34,825 bases of DNA, from the NCBI GenBank assembly GCA_005879795.1, contig VBKJ01000142.1:1-34825 (forward strand), in the 5' to 3' direction. This document shows, one piece after another, positions 7,976-15,983 of the stretch. The notes under the pieces were generated by a model that saw only the letters and a list, made by a program, of their open reading frames with translations, was not told the origin of the DNA and ran no database searches. Every line of letters starts with the position of its first letter. The stretch's first letter is position 1. Position numbers and translations under genes: made by a program. Source of the stretch: Deltaproteobacteria bacterium (GTDB lineage: Bacteria; Desulfobacterota; Binatia; DP-6).

Positions 7976-8057
7976 GTTCGTTTCAAGACCTCCGCTCTGC
8001 TACGCGGAGGGTGACGCTGGAGGGGCGGAACGTCTGAGCGCGCGTTGTCCGACGTTT

Positions 8058-8220
8058 GAGAGCCGCGACGCTCTGGCGGCGCTCGCCGCGGCGGAGCGGA
8101 CGGCGGCGATCAGCGAGGCGGCGCCCGCGAGCGTGTCGTGGATCCCGGCCGATGAGCGCGTGGCGCGCAACGGGGGCGCGGTACGCCGAGGCGCACCGCG
8201 CCGGCCCCGCCGCGGCCTGA
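8058..8220 (+). pseudogene. Short remnant of an unknown coding sequence, frameshifted
   Basis: I do not recognise the family. From about 8058 the frame reads ESRDALAALAAAERTAAISE, then APASVSWIPADERVARNG, with strongly G/C-ending codons as in real genes here. At a run of five G (8172-8176) the codon bias moves to another frame that reads ARYAEAHRAGPAAA and stops at TGA 8218-8220. Removing one G would join the two parts. No start codon with a ribosome binding site is evident, and the frame is open back to 7977, so the 5' end may be lost. It directly follows the transposase remnant. Confidence 0.42.
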
Positions 8221-8247
8221 GCTCGTCAGACCGGGTGCCCCGGCGAC

Positions 8248-8910
8248 TCAGGGAACCAACTGCCGCAGGGGCCCGTCGTCATCTGGGAAGTTCCGGGTGC
8301 TCAGAGCCTGGATGCCGGCGGTGTGATCCCCATTGAAGGGCGTCACCGTATTCGGGCACTCCGCCGCCTCCGCGTCTGCCGGCGAGTTGAACCAGAGCCC
8401 GAGGTGGAAGGTGTGGACCGGAGCCGTCGCGGGGTTCTCGTCGGCGTCAGGGAACGGCTGCTGGTCGTGCACGACAGGTGCGGGAGCGACGCCTGGCGCC
8501 ACGATGAACGTCTCGGTGTTGAAGCGACCGATGAAGCGCTGGCTCGCGCTCCCCTCGTCATCGGTCTGGATGTCGCCCTGGTACCAGGATAGGCCAAAGG
8601 GGGCATTGGGGACCTGGATCACGAAGAAGTCGAATTCCGTATTGGGCGGCAGCCCCTGCACCCGCACCCGCATGATCTCAACTGGACCGATCGAGGTGAC
8701 GGTGACCAGCCCGCGCGCGTCCGGCAGGCACCCCGCATTGTTGACCGTCGTCGAGCGCACCATGTCGAAGACTATCCTGTTCTCCGGTGGCCCCATCTTC
8801 GCAGCCGCCATCCCCGCGAGTCCCCCGAGCAGCGGTAGCAGCGCCAGCCCCCAGCCTCTCGAGCGTCTCCATGTTCGTGCTGTCAAATGCACGTACGAGC
8901 CAAATATCAC
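8248..8910 (-). CDS. Predicted secreted protein of unknown function
   Basis: The 220-residue product has a basic N-terminus followed by a hydrophobic signal-like segment (GWGLALLPLLGGLAGMAAA, about residues 20-38), so export is likely. The mature part starts near MGPPENRIVFDMVRSTTVNN and is rich in Asp, Pro and aromatic residues. It includes a beta-rich stretch (VEIMRVRVQGLPPNTEFDFF) that could form an immunoglobulin-like or CHRD-like sandwich, but no family motif is certain. The start is GTG at 8910 without a clear ribosome binding site; in-frame GTG and TTG codons a few residues later are alternatives. Codon use is less GC-biased than in its neighbours, which fits acquired DNA in this decay zone. 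Confidence 0.65.
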   Translation of the reverse strand: MIFGSYVHLTARTWRRSRGWGLALLPLLGGLAGMAAAKMGPPENRIVFDMVRSTTVNNAGCLPDARGLVTVTSIGPVEIMRVRVQGLPPNTEFDFFVIQVPNAPFGLSWYQGDIQTDDEGSASQRFIGRFNTETFIVAPGVAPAPVVHDQQPFPDADENPATAPVHTFHLGLWFNSPADAEAAECPNTVTPFNGDHTAGIQALSTRNFPDDDGPLRQLVP

Positions 8911-9138
8911 GTACGCGGCCGACGGGCGGCTTCGACGCCCTCATCGCACAGAGGCCCCAAGGAAATGCGCCGCAGGCTCCGGAAAGCCGTGACCCGGATC
9001 GTAGCAGAAGCGGAGGCCGGACGGTGTATGAATATTTGGTGACGTCGACGACGGGCGCGGTGGGGCGCGTCCGCGCCGCGATGGGGCGCCTCGGCGAGAT
9101 GTCATGCTCTGAACCAGCTCAACCTCGTCGGGCGCGAC

Positions 9139-9522
9139 ATGGAGGCGTCCGCGGCCTTCTATCGGCGACTCGGTATGGAGATCGAAGACAGCGGACCGGA
9201 TCATCGCACCGCCACGAACGCCGGCGCGCTCGACTTCGACCTCGATAGCCGCAACTTCGCGGAGGTCTGGAACAGCTCGACCGCGGACGCGCCCGGCGCA
9301 CCGTCCGTCGTGATTGGCTTTGGCGTCGCCTCGCGCGCGGAGGTCGACCGGCTGTATCAAGAGCTGACGGCCGCCGGCTACCGCGGCCAGCAACGCCCGT
9401 ACGACGCCTTCTGGGGGGCGCGCTACGCGATTGTCGAAGACCCCGACGGCAACCTCGTCGGCCTCATGAGCCCCTCCGACCCTGAGCGCCGCATCTGGCC
9501 GCCGAAACCAGCGCCGCGGTAG
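9139..9522 (+). CDS. VOC-superfamily (glyoxalase/bleomycin-resistance-like) protein, start disrupted
   Basis: VOC proteins are metal-binding dioxygenases, isomerases or antibiotic-binding proteins built from paired beta-alpha-beta-beta-beta modules. The reading frame shows MEASAAFYRRLGMEIEDSG, a middle region VVIGFGVASRAEVDRLYQEL and the C-terminal WGARYAIVEDPDGNLVGLMSP, all typical. The usual first strand is present upstream as LNQLNLVGRD, but it is reached only from CTG at 9109. The nearby ATG (9104) runs into a TGA at its third codon because of an apparent CT duplication (ATGCTCTGAAC where ATGCTGAAC is expected). The gene either uses CTG 9109, starts at ATG 9139 without its first strand, or is a fresh pseudogene. 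Confidence 0.72.
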   Translation: MEASAAFYRRLGMEIEDSGPDHRTATNAGALDFDLDSRNFAEVWNSSTADAPGAPSVVIGFGVASRAEVDRLYQELTAAGYRGQQRPYDAFWGARYAIVEDPDGNLVGLMSPSDPERRIWPPKPAPR

Positions 9523-9615
9523 TGGTGGCCCCGAGGAGCTGCGCCGGCCTCGGACGCCGGCGATCGGCAGCGGGCGACGGGAGCGCATCTCGGGTCAGCT
9601 CCTTGAAGCTCTGGT

Positions 9616-9803
9616 GTCGTCGTCATCGAGCGCACCAAAGCTCGCAGCCTGGCGCCGGTATCGCGCACGAAGCCCCGGATCCGGCGGTGGTCGACGCCTC
9701 CTTCATCTCGCTCGCCGCGGTGCTCCCTGCCGTGGCGAGCGTGCTGCGGCCGGGCCGCGCGATCGTTGCGCTCGTGAAGGTCTTCCTCTGGCTCGCAGCG
9801 AGG
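9616..9803 (+). pseudogene. Diverged, internally deleted fragment of tlyA
   Basis: The segment reads VVVIERTKARSLAPV, shifts frame once by a single-base deletion near 9650, and continues as PAVVDASFISLAAVLPAVAS, then VLRPGRAIVALVK, then VFLWLAARA. It matches TlyA residues from VVVIERTNARHL to the C-terminal VFIWLARS. About 93 aligned bases around ASFISL show roughly three-quarters identity to the intact gene at 6023-6757. Between IVALVK and VFLWLA exactly 168 bases (56 codons, corresponding to 6563-6730) are missing, so the deletion is in frame. No start or normal stop remains. It is a decayed paralogue or an imported homologue. Confidence 0.82.
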
Positions 9804-9862
9804 GCGCTCCCGCCGTCCCGCGGGGCTGGCGGGCGAGGCCCGTCGAGGCTAGATGGGCTCCC

Positions 9863-11233
9863 GTGCCTCCCCGGCGCACCCTCCGGTCCACCGTCTGCCT
9901 CGCCCTGGTGCTCGCTCCGAGTCTCCCGCACCGGGCCGCCGCGCGCGAGCCGCTGTCGTCGTTCGCGGACGTGCTCGACCGGGCCGAGCCCGGGGTGGTG
10001 AACATCGCGACGGTCGGACGCACCGAGGAGGGGGGCGAGCAGGAGACGATGCAGGACTTCCTCCACCGCTTCTTCGGCGAGGGGCCGCGGGTGCAGCGGA
10101 GCCTCGGCTCGGGCTTCATCATCTCGCCGGACGGCGAGATCGTCACCAACAACCACGTGGTGCAGGGGGCGGCGAAGATCCGCGTACGCATGGCGAACGA
10201 GGAGGAGCTCGAAGCCAGGGTGGTGGGCAGCGACAGCAAGACGGACGTCGCGCTTTTGCGCGTGAAGGCGCCGCGGCCCCTGCCGACGCTCCCGTTGGGC
10301 GACTCCGACGCGGTCAAGGTGGGCGACTGGGTGCTGGCGATCGGCAACCCCTTCGGTCTCACGCAGACGGCGACGGCCGGCATCGTGAGCGCCAAGGGGC
10401 GCTTCCTCGGTGAAGGGCCTTACGACGACTTCATCCAGACCGACGCCTCGATCAACCCGGGGAACTCGGGTGGCCCGCTGATCGACCAGCAGGGGCGCGT
10501 GATCGGCATCAACGCCGCCATCGTGAGCCCCGCGGGCGGCAACGTCGGCATCGGCTTCGCCGTGCCGATCAATCTGGCGCGCTGGGTGATCGACCAGTTG
10601 CGGGCGCACGGGGTCGTGGTGCGCGGCTGGATCGGGGTCGCGATCCAGTCCGTGACGCCCGACCTCGCTCGCTCCCTCGGCCTCGCCGCCGCCGAGGGCG
10701 CCCTGGTCGCCGACGTGACCGCCGGCGGCCCGGCGGCGAAGGCCGGCATCGCGCGGGGCGACGTGATCGAGCGCTGGGGCGAGCACGCCATCCGCCACTC
10801 GCGCGAGCTGCCGCTGCTGGTGGCCGGGACGGCTCCCGGCGCGCGCGTCGCGGTGACGCTCGTGCGCGACGGCCGGCAGCGCACGGTCGACGTCACGGTG
10901 GCGAAGATGCCGCCCCAGCCGCCGGGCGAGGGTCGCGCGGAGCCGAGCCCGGGCGGCGCCGAGGCGTGGGGCCTGAGAGTCGAGACGCTCGGGCCGCGCG
11001 ACGCGCGCCGCCTCGGCCTCGAGCCCGGCTCGGGCGTCCGCGTGGTCGACGTCGAGGACGGCAGCCCGGCCGATGAGGCCGGGCTCGAGCCGGACGACGT
11101 CATCGTGGAGGCGAACCGCCGTCCCATGCGCTCGCCCGCGGACCTCGGCCGCGCGCTCGCCGCGAGCCCGGGGCGCGCGCTCCTGCGCGTGCAGCGCGGC
11201 TCGGCGTCGCTCTTCGTCGAAATGACGCGCTAG
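9863..11233 (+). CDS. degP: DegP/HtrA-family periplasmic serine protease
   Basis: DegP-type proteases degrade or refold damaged envelope proteins. The 456-residue product has a signal peptide (about residues 1-27), a trypsin-like domain and two PDZ domains. The catalytic triad is visible as H98 in VTNNHVV, D128 in DSKTDVALL and S202 in INPGNSGGPLID. PDZ1 (about 265-345) includes GWIGVAIQSVTPDLARSLGL and PDZ2 (about 375-450) GVRVVDVEDGSPADEAGLEP. The GTG at 9863 gives the signal peptide directly; no ATG is in frame nearby. A long linker with MQDFLHRFFGEGPRVQ precedes the protease domain, as in DegP/DegQ. The 3' end abuts a palindromic element. Confidence 0.92.
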   Translation: MPPRRTLRSTVCLALVLAPSLPHRAAAREPLSSFADVLDRAEPGVVNIATVGRTEEGGEQETMQDFLHRFFGEGPRVQRSLGSGFIISPDGEIVTNNHVVQGAAKIRVRMANEEELEARVVGSDSKTDVALLRVKAPRPLPTLPLGDSDAVKVGDWVLAIGNPFGLTQTATAGIVSAKGRFLGEGPYDDFIQTDASINPGNSGGPLIDQQGRVIGINAAIVSPAGGNVGIGFAVPINLARWVIDQLRAHGVVVRGWIGVAIQSVTPDLARSLGLAAAEGALVADVTAGGPAAKAGIARGDVIERWGEHAIRHSRELPLLVAGTAPGARVAVTLVRDGRQRTVDVTVAKMPPQPPGEGRAEPSPGGAEAWGLRVETLGPRDARRLGLEPGSGVRVVDVEDGSPADEAGLEPDDVIVEANRRPMRSPADLGRALAASPGRALLRVQRGSASLFVEMTR

Positions 11234-11435
11234 CTAGGAGGCCGTCCGAGTAATCATGGCGGCTGCGGCGAACGATCCGGGGGCTGCGAGCGGCGTGCTC
11301 GCTCCTCCCTCCTGCGGCGGCCAACTCCCGGCGCGCGTCCCGCGCGCCGCACCTCGTCGGTCGTCGCTGCGCTTGCCGCTCTCGCTCCCCGGCTCGTTCG
11401 CCTCGCTCACCATGATTACTCGGACGGACTCCCAG
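11234..11435. repeat. MITE-like palindromic element with long inverted arms
   Basis: The 202-bp element directly follows the degP stop. Its ends are inverted copies: 18 bp are perfect (11242-11259 with 11410-11427), 24 of the outer 26 match, and the similarity extends to 49 of 61 positions (11234-11294 with 11375-11435). The centre holds a perfect 8-bp stem with a 3-base loop (11330-11348). No transposase is encoded. A related copy of one end stands alone at 14283-14308. The structure fits a non-autonomous mobile element or a large REP/BIME-like palindrome; transcribed, it would fold into one long hairpin and could act as a terminator or RNA-stability element for degP. Confidence 0.76.
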
Positions 11436-11448
11436 CGACAGCGCGAGC

Positions 11449-11907
11449 TCAGTCGATCGACTGCGGGTCGCTGCGCATGATGAGCGCCTCGTAGACCGGC
11501 AGCTGGCTCTGGTCCTCCTGCTCGATCTGACGCAGGAGGGCCACCACCTCCGGCTCCTCCGGATCCCAGTGCGCGGTCTGCTCGACCAGGCGGCGGCGCT
11601 TCGCCTGCGCGGCGTGCAGCGCGGCGACCGCTCGCTCCCACTGGTTGTTGCCGCCGGCCGTCGCCCGCGGCGCCGGCGGCGGCTGGCCGCCGAGGGCGAG
11701 GAGCCGCATCCGCAGCCACTCCGCGTGGCGCTCCTCGGTCTCGGCGAGCGCGCCGAGCGCGCTCGCGGCCTGCGGATAGCGCGCGCGCTCCGCGTGCGCG
11801 CGGAGCAGGGCCGCCTGCGCGGCCTCGGCGCGGTAATCCTCGGTCAGGTCCGCGAGCAGGTCGCGGACGCCGCCTTGGTTCCCGAAGAGGCGCGACAGGA
11901 GCCCCAT
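11449..11907 (-). CDS. Ferritin-like (rubrerythrin-type fold) protein
   Basis: The 152-residue product looks like a small four-helix bundle. Helix 1 carries [20 protein letters not shown] and helix 2 [20 protein letters not shown]; the EDYRAE and EERH segments resemble the metal-binding Glu and ExxH residues of ferritin-like proteins. After a Pro/Gly linker, two more helices follow ([20 protein letters not shown] and [19 protein letters not shown]). Whether all ligands for a di-iron site are present is uncertain. The ATG at 11907 gives MGLLSRLFG; an upstream ATG at 11946 is less likely. It is divergent from rpoZ. It might instead be an iron-free member of the superfamily. Confidence 0.74.
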   Translation of the reverse strand: MGLLSRLFGNQGGVRDLLADLTEDYRAEAAQAALLRAHAERARYPQAASALGALAETEERHAEWLRMRLLALGGQPPPAPRATAGGNNQWERAVAALHAAQAKRRRLVEQTAHWDPEEPEVVALLRQIEQEDQSQLPVYEALIMRSDPQSID

Positions 11908-12004
11908 GTGCGGGAGGCTCGTAGCGACCGCCCCGTGGCAAGTCAAGCGATTCCCTTGCTGGCGGATTTCCGTTACTAATTGCGGGAGGAGGTTCCGTCA
12001 CCGT

Positions 12005-12196
12005 ATGGCACGCATCACAGTCGAGGATTGCCTGCAGCGCGTTCCCAACCGCTTCGAGCTCGTCCTGCTCGCCGCCCGGCGGGCGAAGCAGCTGCTCAAG
12101 GGCGCACGCCCGCTGGTCGAGTCGGACAACAAGGAGATCGTGTCCGCGCTGCGCGAGATCGCCGCCGACAAGGTCCGCCTCAAGTACGGCGGCTGA
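12005..12196 (+). CDS. rpoZ: RNA polymerase omega subunit
   Basis: Omega helps assemble RNA polymerase by chaperoning beta-prime. The 63-residue product is short but complete for the core of the family: [30 protein letters not shown], then the [15 protein letters not shown] segment. A GGAGGAGG tract lies 12 bases upstream of the ATG. It is 10 bp upstream of the dnaJ-like gene and may be the first gene of a run that continues with dnaJ and rpoH. The spoT gene that often accompanies rpoZ is absent. Confidence 0.93.
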   Translation: MARITVEDCLQRVPNRFELVLLAARRAKQLLKGARPLVESDNKEIVSALREIAADKVRLKYGG

Positions 12197-12206
12197 TGCG
12201 GGGGCG

Positions 12207-13286
12207 ATGGCGAAGGAGAAGGAGCGGGATCTCTACGCGGTCCTCGGCGTCGAGCGGAACGCCAGCGCGGAGGAGATAAAGAAGGCGTACCGCCGGCTCG
12301 CCCGCAAGCACCACCCCGACCTGAACCCCGGCGACAAGCAGGCCGAGGAGCGCTTCAAGGAGATCTCGGTCGCGCACGATGTCCTCACCGACCCGAGCAA
12401 GCGCAAGCTCTACGACGAGTTCGGCCTGGAGGGCCTGCAGGCCGGCTTCGATCCGGCGCGCGCGCGCGAGTACCGGCGCTGGGCCGAGAGCGGGCACGGC
12501 TTCTCGTTCCGGGGCGGGAGCCCGTTCGAGGGCTTCGGCTTCAGTGGCTTCGAGGGGCGGCGGCGCCGGCGCGAGGCGGAGGAGGAGCGTGGCTTCGCGG
12601 ACGTCATCGAGGAGCTGTTCGGCGCCGGCGCCGGCGCGCGCGCCACGCCGCGTACGGTGCGCGGCGCGGACGTCGAGCACCCGATCGAGGTGGACTTCCT
12701 CGATGCCCTCCGCGGCACGAAGACGGCGGTCAGCGTGCGCCGGCCCGCGCCGTGCCCGCAGTGCGGCGGCAGCGGCCGGCAGCGGATGCGCGCCTGCACG
12801 CGCTGCGGCGGCACCGGCACGGTGGAGCAGCGCGAGCAGCTCACGGTCAGGATTCCGGCCGGGGTGAGCGACGGCGCGCGCGTGCGCGTCCGGGGCAAGG
12901 GCGGGGTGGGGCGCGGCGGCGCTGCGGCGGGCGACCTCTACTTCGTGGTCAGGGTCCGGCCGCACCCGTTCCTCCAGCGCGACGGCAAGGACCTCACCAT
13001 CGAGGTGCCGATCACGGTCGGCGAGGCGATCCGCGGAGCCACCATCGCCGTGCCCACGCCGGACGGCAAGGTGCGACTCAAGGTGCCCAGGGGAAGCCAG
13101 AGCGGGCAGCGCCTTCGCCTCTCCGGGCGCGGCGTCCGCGATCCGAAGGGCGGCGCGCCGGGCGACCTCTACGTGCGCCTCATGGTGCAGGTGCCCACCG
13201 ACGGAGCGGCCGATCGCCTGAAGGATGCGGTCGAGGCGCTCGAGGAGGCGTACGGCGGCAACCCGCGGGCGCATCTTGCGGTCTAG
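12207..13286 (+). CDS. dnaJ: DnaJ-type co-chaperone with a reduced zinc-binding region
   Basis: J-domain proteins deliver substrates to DnaK and stimulate its ATPase. The 359-residue product has an N-terminal J domain (residues 8-70, with the HPD triplet in [10 protein letters not shown]), a Gly/Phe-rich region (about 92-120), an Arg/Glu-rich linker and the two C-terminal substrate-binding beta domains ending in [20 protein letters not shown] canonical DnaJ has four CxxCxGxG repeats; here only two are seen, CPQCGGSG and CTRCGGTG, enough for a single zinc site. It is intermediate between type I DnaJ and CbpA-like type II proteins. It lies between rpoZ and rpoH, fitting heat-shock control. Confidence 0.92.
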   Translation: MAKEKERDLYAVLGVERNASAEEIKKAYRRLARKHHPDLNPGDKQAEERFKEISVAHDVLTDPSKRKLYDEFGLEGLQAGFDPARAREYRRWAESGHGFSFRGGSPFEGFGFSGFEGRRRRREAEEERGFADVIEELFGAGAGARATPRTVRGADVEHPIEVDFLDALRGTKTAVSVRRPAPCPQCGGSGRQRMRACTRCGGTGTVEQREQLTVRIPAGVSDGARVRVRGKGGVGRGGAAAGDLYFVVRVRPHPFLQRDGKDLTIEVPITVGEAIRGATIAVPTPDGKVRLKVPRGSQSGQRLRLSGRGVRDPKGGAPGDLYVRLMVQVPTDGAADRLKDAVEALEEAYGGNPRAHLAV

Positions 13287-13308
13287 GAGGCGGTCCGCTC
13301 GGAGCGTC

Positions 13309-14274
13309 ATGGCACGCGACGCCGACATCCATCCCGAGGTGACGGTCCCGCCGCCCGCGGAGCGCGCCCCAGAGGCGGAGCGCGCCGTCGAGTCGCGCCC
13401 GGCGGGCGCGCTCGTCCCCACCGACGCGCTCCAGCGCTACCTGGCCGAGATCCGCCGCATCCCCGTCCTCTCGCGCGAGGAGGAGCACGAGCTCGCCGTG
13501 CGCTGGCACGAGCACGAGGACCGCCAGGCCGCGTGGCGCCTCGTCACTGCCAACCTCCGCCTCGTCGTGATGATCGCGCGCGAGTACCAGCGCGCCTTCC
13601 ACAACCTCCTCGATCTGGTCCAGGAGGGGAACGTCGGTCTGCTCGAGGCGGTCAAGAACTTCGACCCCTACCGCGGCATCCGCTTCCCGTCCTACGCGGT
13701 GTGGTGGATCCGCGCCTACATTATCCGCTACATCATGAACAACTGGCGCCTGGTGAAGGTCGGCACCACGCAGGCGCAGCGCAAGCTCTTCTTCAACCTC
13801 GCCAAGGAGCGCGAGCGACTCGAGCGCGAGGGCTTCAGCGCCACCCCCAAACTCATCGCCGAGCGCCTCGACGTGCGCGAGAGGGAAGTGGTCGAGATGG
13901 AGCAGCGGCTCGCGGCGCGCGACGTCTCGGTCGATGCGCCCCTCGGCGAGGAAGAGGACGCAACACTCCTTGATTTTCTGCCCAGCCGCGAGCAGACTGC
14001 CGACGCCGTCGCCGACGAGGAGTACCATCGGCTGGTCCGCCGGACGGCGAACGAGTTCCAGAAGACCCTCAAGGGGAAGGACCTGGTGATCTACGAGCGG
14101 CGGCTCGCGCCTCTCATGCGTGACGAGGAGCCCGTGACGCTGCAGGAGGTGGGCGACGAGTTCGGGATCACGCGCGAGCGGGTGCGGCAGATCGAGGCGC
14201 GGGTGAAGAAGCGGCTCGCCGAGTACATGCGCCAGCAGATACCGGACATCCGGGACATCGCGTTCGGCGCCTAG
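13309..14274 (+). CDS. rpoH: RNA polymerase sigma-32 (heat-shock) factor
   Basis: RpoH directs RNA polymerase to heat-shock promoters. The 321-residue product has sigma region 1.2/2 (LQRYLAEIRRIPVLSREEEH, then NLRLVVMIAREYQRAFHNLLDL and the -10-binding FPSYAVWWIRAYIIRYIM), region 3 and a C-terminal region 4.2 helix-turn-helix (VTLQEVGDEFGITRERVRQIEARV). The sequence QRKLFFNLAKER is the RpoH box that separates sigma-32 from RpoD and RpoS. The N-terminal 30 residues are a variable acidic extension. The ATG is 22 bp after the dnaJ-like gene. Placement next to a DnaJ gene suggests direct feedback between chaperone and sigma factor. Confidence 0.91.
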   Translation: MARDADIHPEVTVPPPAERAPEAERAVESRPAGALVPTDALQRYLAEIRRIPVLSREEEHELAVRWHEHEDRQAAWRLVTANLRLVVMIAREYQRAFHNLLDLVQEGNVGLLEAVKNFDPYRGIRFPSYAVWWIRAYIIRYIMNNWRLVKVGTTQAQRKLFFNLAKERERLEREGFSATPKLIAERLDVREREVVEMEQRLAARDVSVDAPLGEEEDATLLDFLPSREQTADAVADEEYHRLVRRTANEFQKTLKGKDLVIYERRLAPLMRDEEPVTLQEVGDEFGITRERVRQIEARVKKRLAEYMRQQIPDIRDIAFGA

Positions 14275-14282
14275 GCGGCTGG

Positions 14283-14308
14283 CCATGGTTACCCGGACAG
14301 ACTCCTAG
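14283..14308. repeat. Solo end of the palindromic element
   Basis: This 26-bp segment matches the right end of the element at 11234-11435 (11410-11435) at 22 of 26 positions, including CCATG, TTAC and ACTCCT. It lies just after the rpoH stop codon, as the full element lies just after degP. No inverted partner was found within a few hundred bases, so it is either a relic after deletion or a single REP-type unit. Confidence 0.65.
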
Positions 14309-14326
14309 GAGCCGCGCAGGGAGCCC

Positions 14327-15973
14327 ATGCAGATCCACGGTGGTCGCGTCGTGGCGCGCGCGCTCAAGCGGGAAGGCGTGCCCTACGTGTTCACGCTCTG
14401 CGGCGGGCACGTCATGTCGATCTACGACGGCTGCCTCGACGAGGGCATCGGCGTCATCGACGTGCGCCACGAGCAGTCGGCGGCGCACGCCGCCGACGGC
14501 TGGGCGCGCGTCACCGGACGGCCGGGGGTGGCGATCGTCACCGCCGGCCCGGGGCTGACCGACGCCGTGACCGGCGTCGCCACTGCCTGGCGCGCCAACA
14601 TCCCGATGCTGGTGATCGGCGGCCAGGCACCGCGCTTCTTCCAGGACATGGGCGGGCTCCAGGACATGGCGCACGTCGACCTGATGAAGCCGATCACCAA
14701 GTGGGCCGTCTCCGTGCCGCACGCCCGTCGCCTGGGTGAGTACGTCGCCTCCGCCTTCCGGGTCGCGACGACCAACGTGCCCGGCCCCGTCTTCCTCGAG
14801 ATGCCGCTCGACCTGCTCTTCGACAACGTCGAGGACAGCGAAGTCGTGGTGCCGGAGCAGTCGCGCACCGAGGCGGGCATCGCCCCCGATCCGCGCTACG
14901 TGGAGCGCGCCTTCGAGCTGCTCCGCGGGGCGCAGCGCCCGGTCTGCCTGGTCGGGAGCCAGCTCTTCTGGTCGCGCCGGCGCGAGGCGTACCCCGAGTT
15001 CGTGCGCACCTTCGCCATGCCGATCTACGTGAACGGCCAGGCGCGCGGCTCCCTCGACCCCGAGGACCCGCACTGGTTCCTGCACACGCGCAAGGACGCC
15101 CTCAAGCGCGCCGACGTGGTCCTCATCTTCGGTACGCCCCTCGACTTCCGCCTGGGCTACGGCCGCAGCTCGCACATCAACGAGGCGGCCAGGCTGATCC
15201 ACGTCGACCTGGACGGGCGCGAGCTGGGCAAGAACCGCGGCTGCGACGTCGGCATCATCGGCGACACGGGCCTGGTGATGGAGGCGCTCACCGCCTGCGC
15301 CCGCGCCGCGCGCTGGACGCCCGAGCTGTCGCGCGGCTGGCTCGGCGAGCTGCGCGCGCTCGAGAGGAAGAAGTGGGAGGCGCTCGCCCCGCAGCTCACC
15401 GCGGACGAGACGCCCGTCAACCCGCTCCGCCTGTGCGCCGAGGTGGACCGGCTGCTCACGCCCGCCACCATCGTGATCGGCGACGGCGGAGACTTCGTCG
15501 GCTCGGCCGCCAACGTCCTCCGTCCGCGCGGCTTCGGCCACTGGCTCGACGCGGGGCCGCTCGGCACGCTCGGCGCCGGCCCCGGCTACGCCATGGCGGC
15601 CAAGCTCGCCTCGCCCAGGAGCGACGTCATCATCATGTACGGCGACGGCGCCTTCGGCCTCAACATGATGGAGTTCGAGGCCTGCATCCGGCAGAAGATC
15701 AACATCGTGGGCGTGATCGGCAACGACGCGGCGTGGACCCAGATCCTGCGCGGCCAGGTGCAGATGTACGGCCCCGACCGCACGCCCGCGTGCCGGCTCG
15801 CCCCCAGTCGCTACGATCTCATGATCGAGGCGCTCGGCGGGCATGGCGAGTGGGTCGAGCGGCCGGAGCAGATCCGCCCCGCGCTCGAGCGGGCGCTCGG
15901 CGCCGGCAAGCCGGCGCTCGTCAACGTCCGCATCGGCACCAGCGACTTCCGCAAGGACGCGATCTCGGTGTAA
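14327..15973 (+). CDS. ThDP-dependent enzyme of the acetolactate synthase / 2-hydroxyacyl-CoA lyase family
   Basis: The 548-residue product has the three-domain layout of this family. The N-terminal Pyr domain carries the catalytic Glu (E49) in DVRHEQSAAHAADGWAR and a TAGPGLTD loop. The middle domain has the Rossmann-like VVLIFGTPLDFRLGYG segment. The C-terminal PP domain has the ThDP/Mg motif beginning at GDGAFGLNMMEFEA and ending near GNDAAW. The closest types I recognise are acetolactate-synthase-like proteins of the ILVBL/oxalyl-CoA decarboxylase group, which cleave or join 2-hydroxyacyl-CoA or 2-oxoacids; the substrate cannot be fixed from sequence. No ilvN-type small subunit is adjacent, which argues against a role in branched-chain amino acid synthesis. 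The ATG at 14327 is preceded by CAGGGAG. Confidence 0.9.
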   Translation: MQIHGGRVVARALKREGVPYVFTLCGGHVMSIYDGCLDEGIGVIDVRHEQSAAHAADGWARVTGRPGVAIVTAGPGLTDAVTGVATAWRANIPMLVIGGQAPRFFQDMGGLQDMAHVDLMKPITKWAVSVPHARRLGEYVASAFRVATTNVPGPVFLEMPLDLLFDNVEDSEVVVPEQSRTEAGIAPDPRYVERAFELLRGAQRPVCLVGSQLFWSRRREAYPEFVRTFAMPIYVNGQARGSLDPEDPHWFLHTRKDALKRADVVLIFGTPLDFRLGYGRSSHINEAARLIHVDLDGRELGKNRGCDVGIIGDTGLVMEALTACARAARWTPELSRGWLGELRALERKKWEALAPQLTADETPVNPLRLCAEVDRLLTPATIVIGDGGDFVGSAANVLRPRGFGHWLDAGPLGTLGAGPGYAMAAKLASPRSDVIIMYGDGAFGLNMMEFEACIRQKINIVGVIGNDAAWTQILRGQVQMYGPDRTPACRLAPSRYDLMIEALGGHGEWVERPEQIRPALERALGAGKPALVNVRIGTSDFRKDAISV

Positions 15974-15983
15974 GAGGCTCGCC

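Noticed and set aside
11256-11480. A 74-residue frame inside the palindromic element
   Set aside because: Both strands give similar translations because of the inverted arms, which indicates a structural element rather than a gene.
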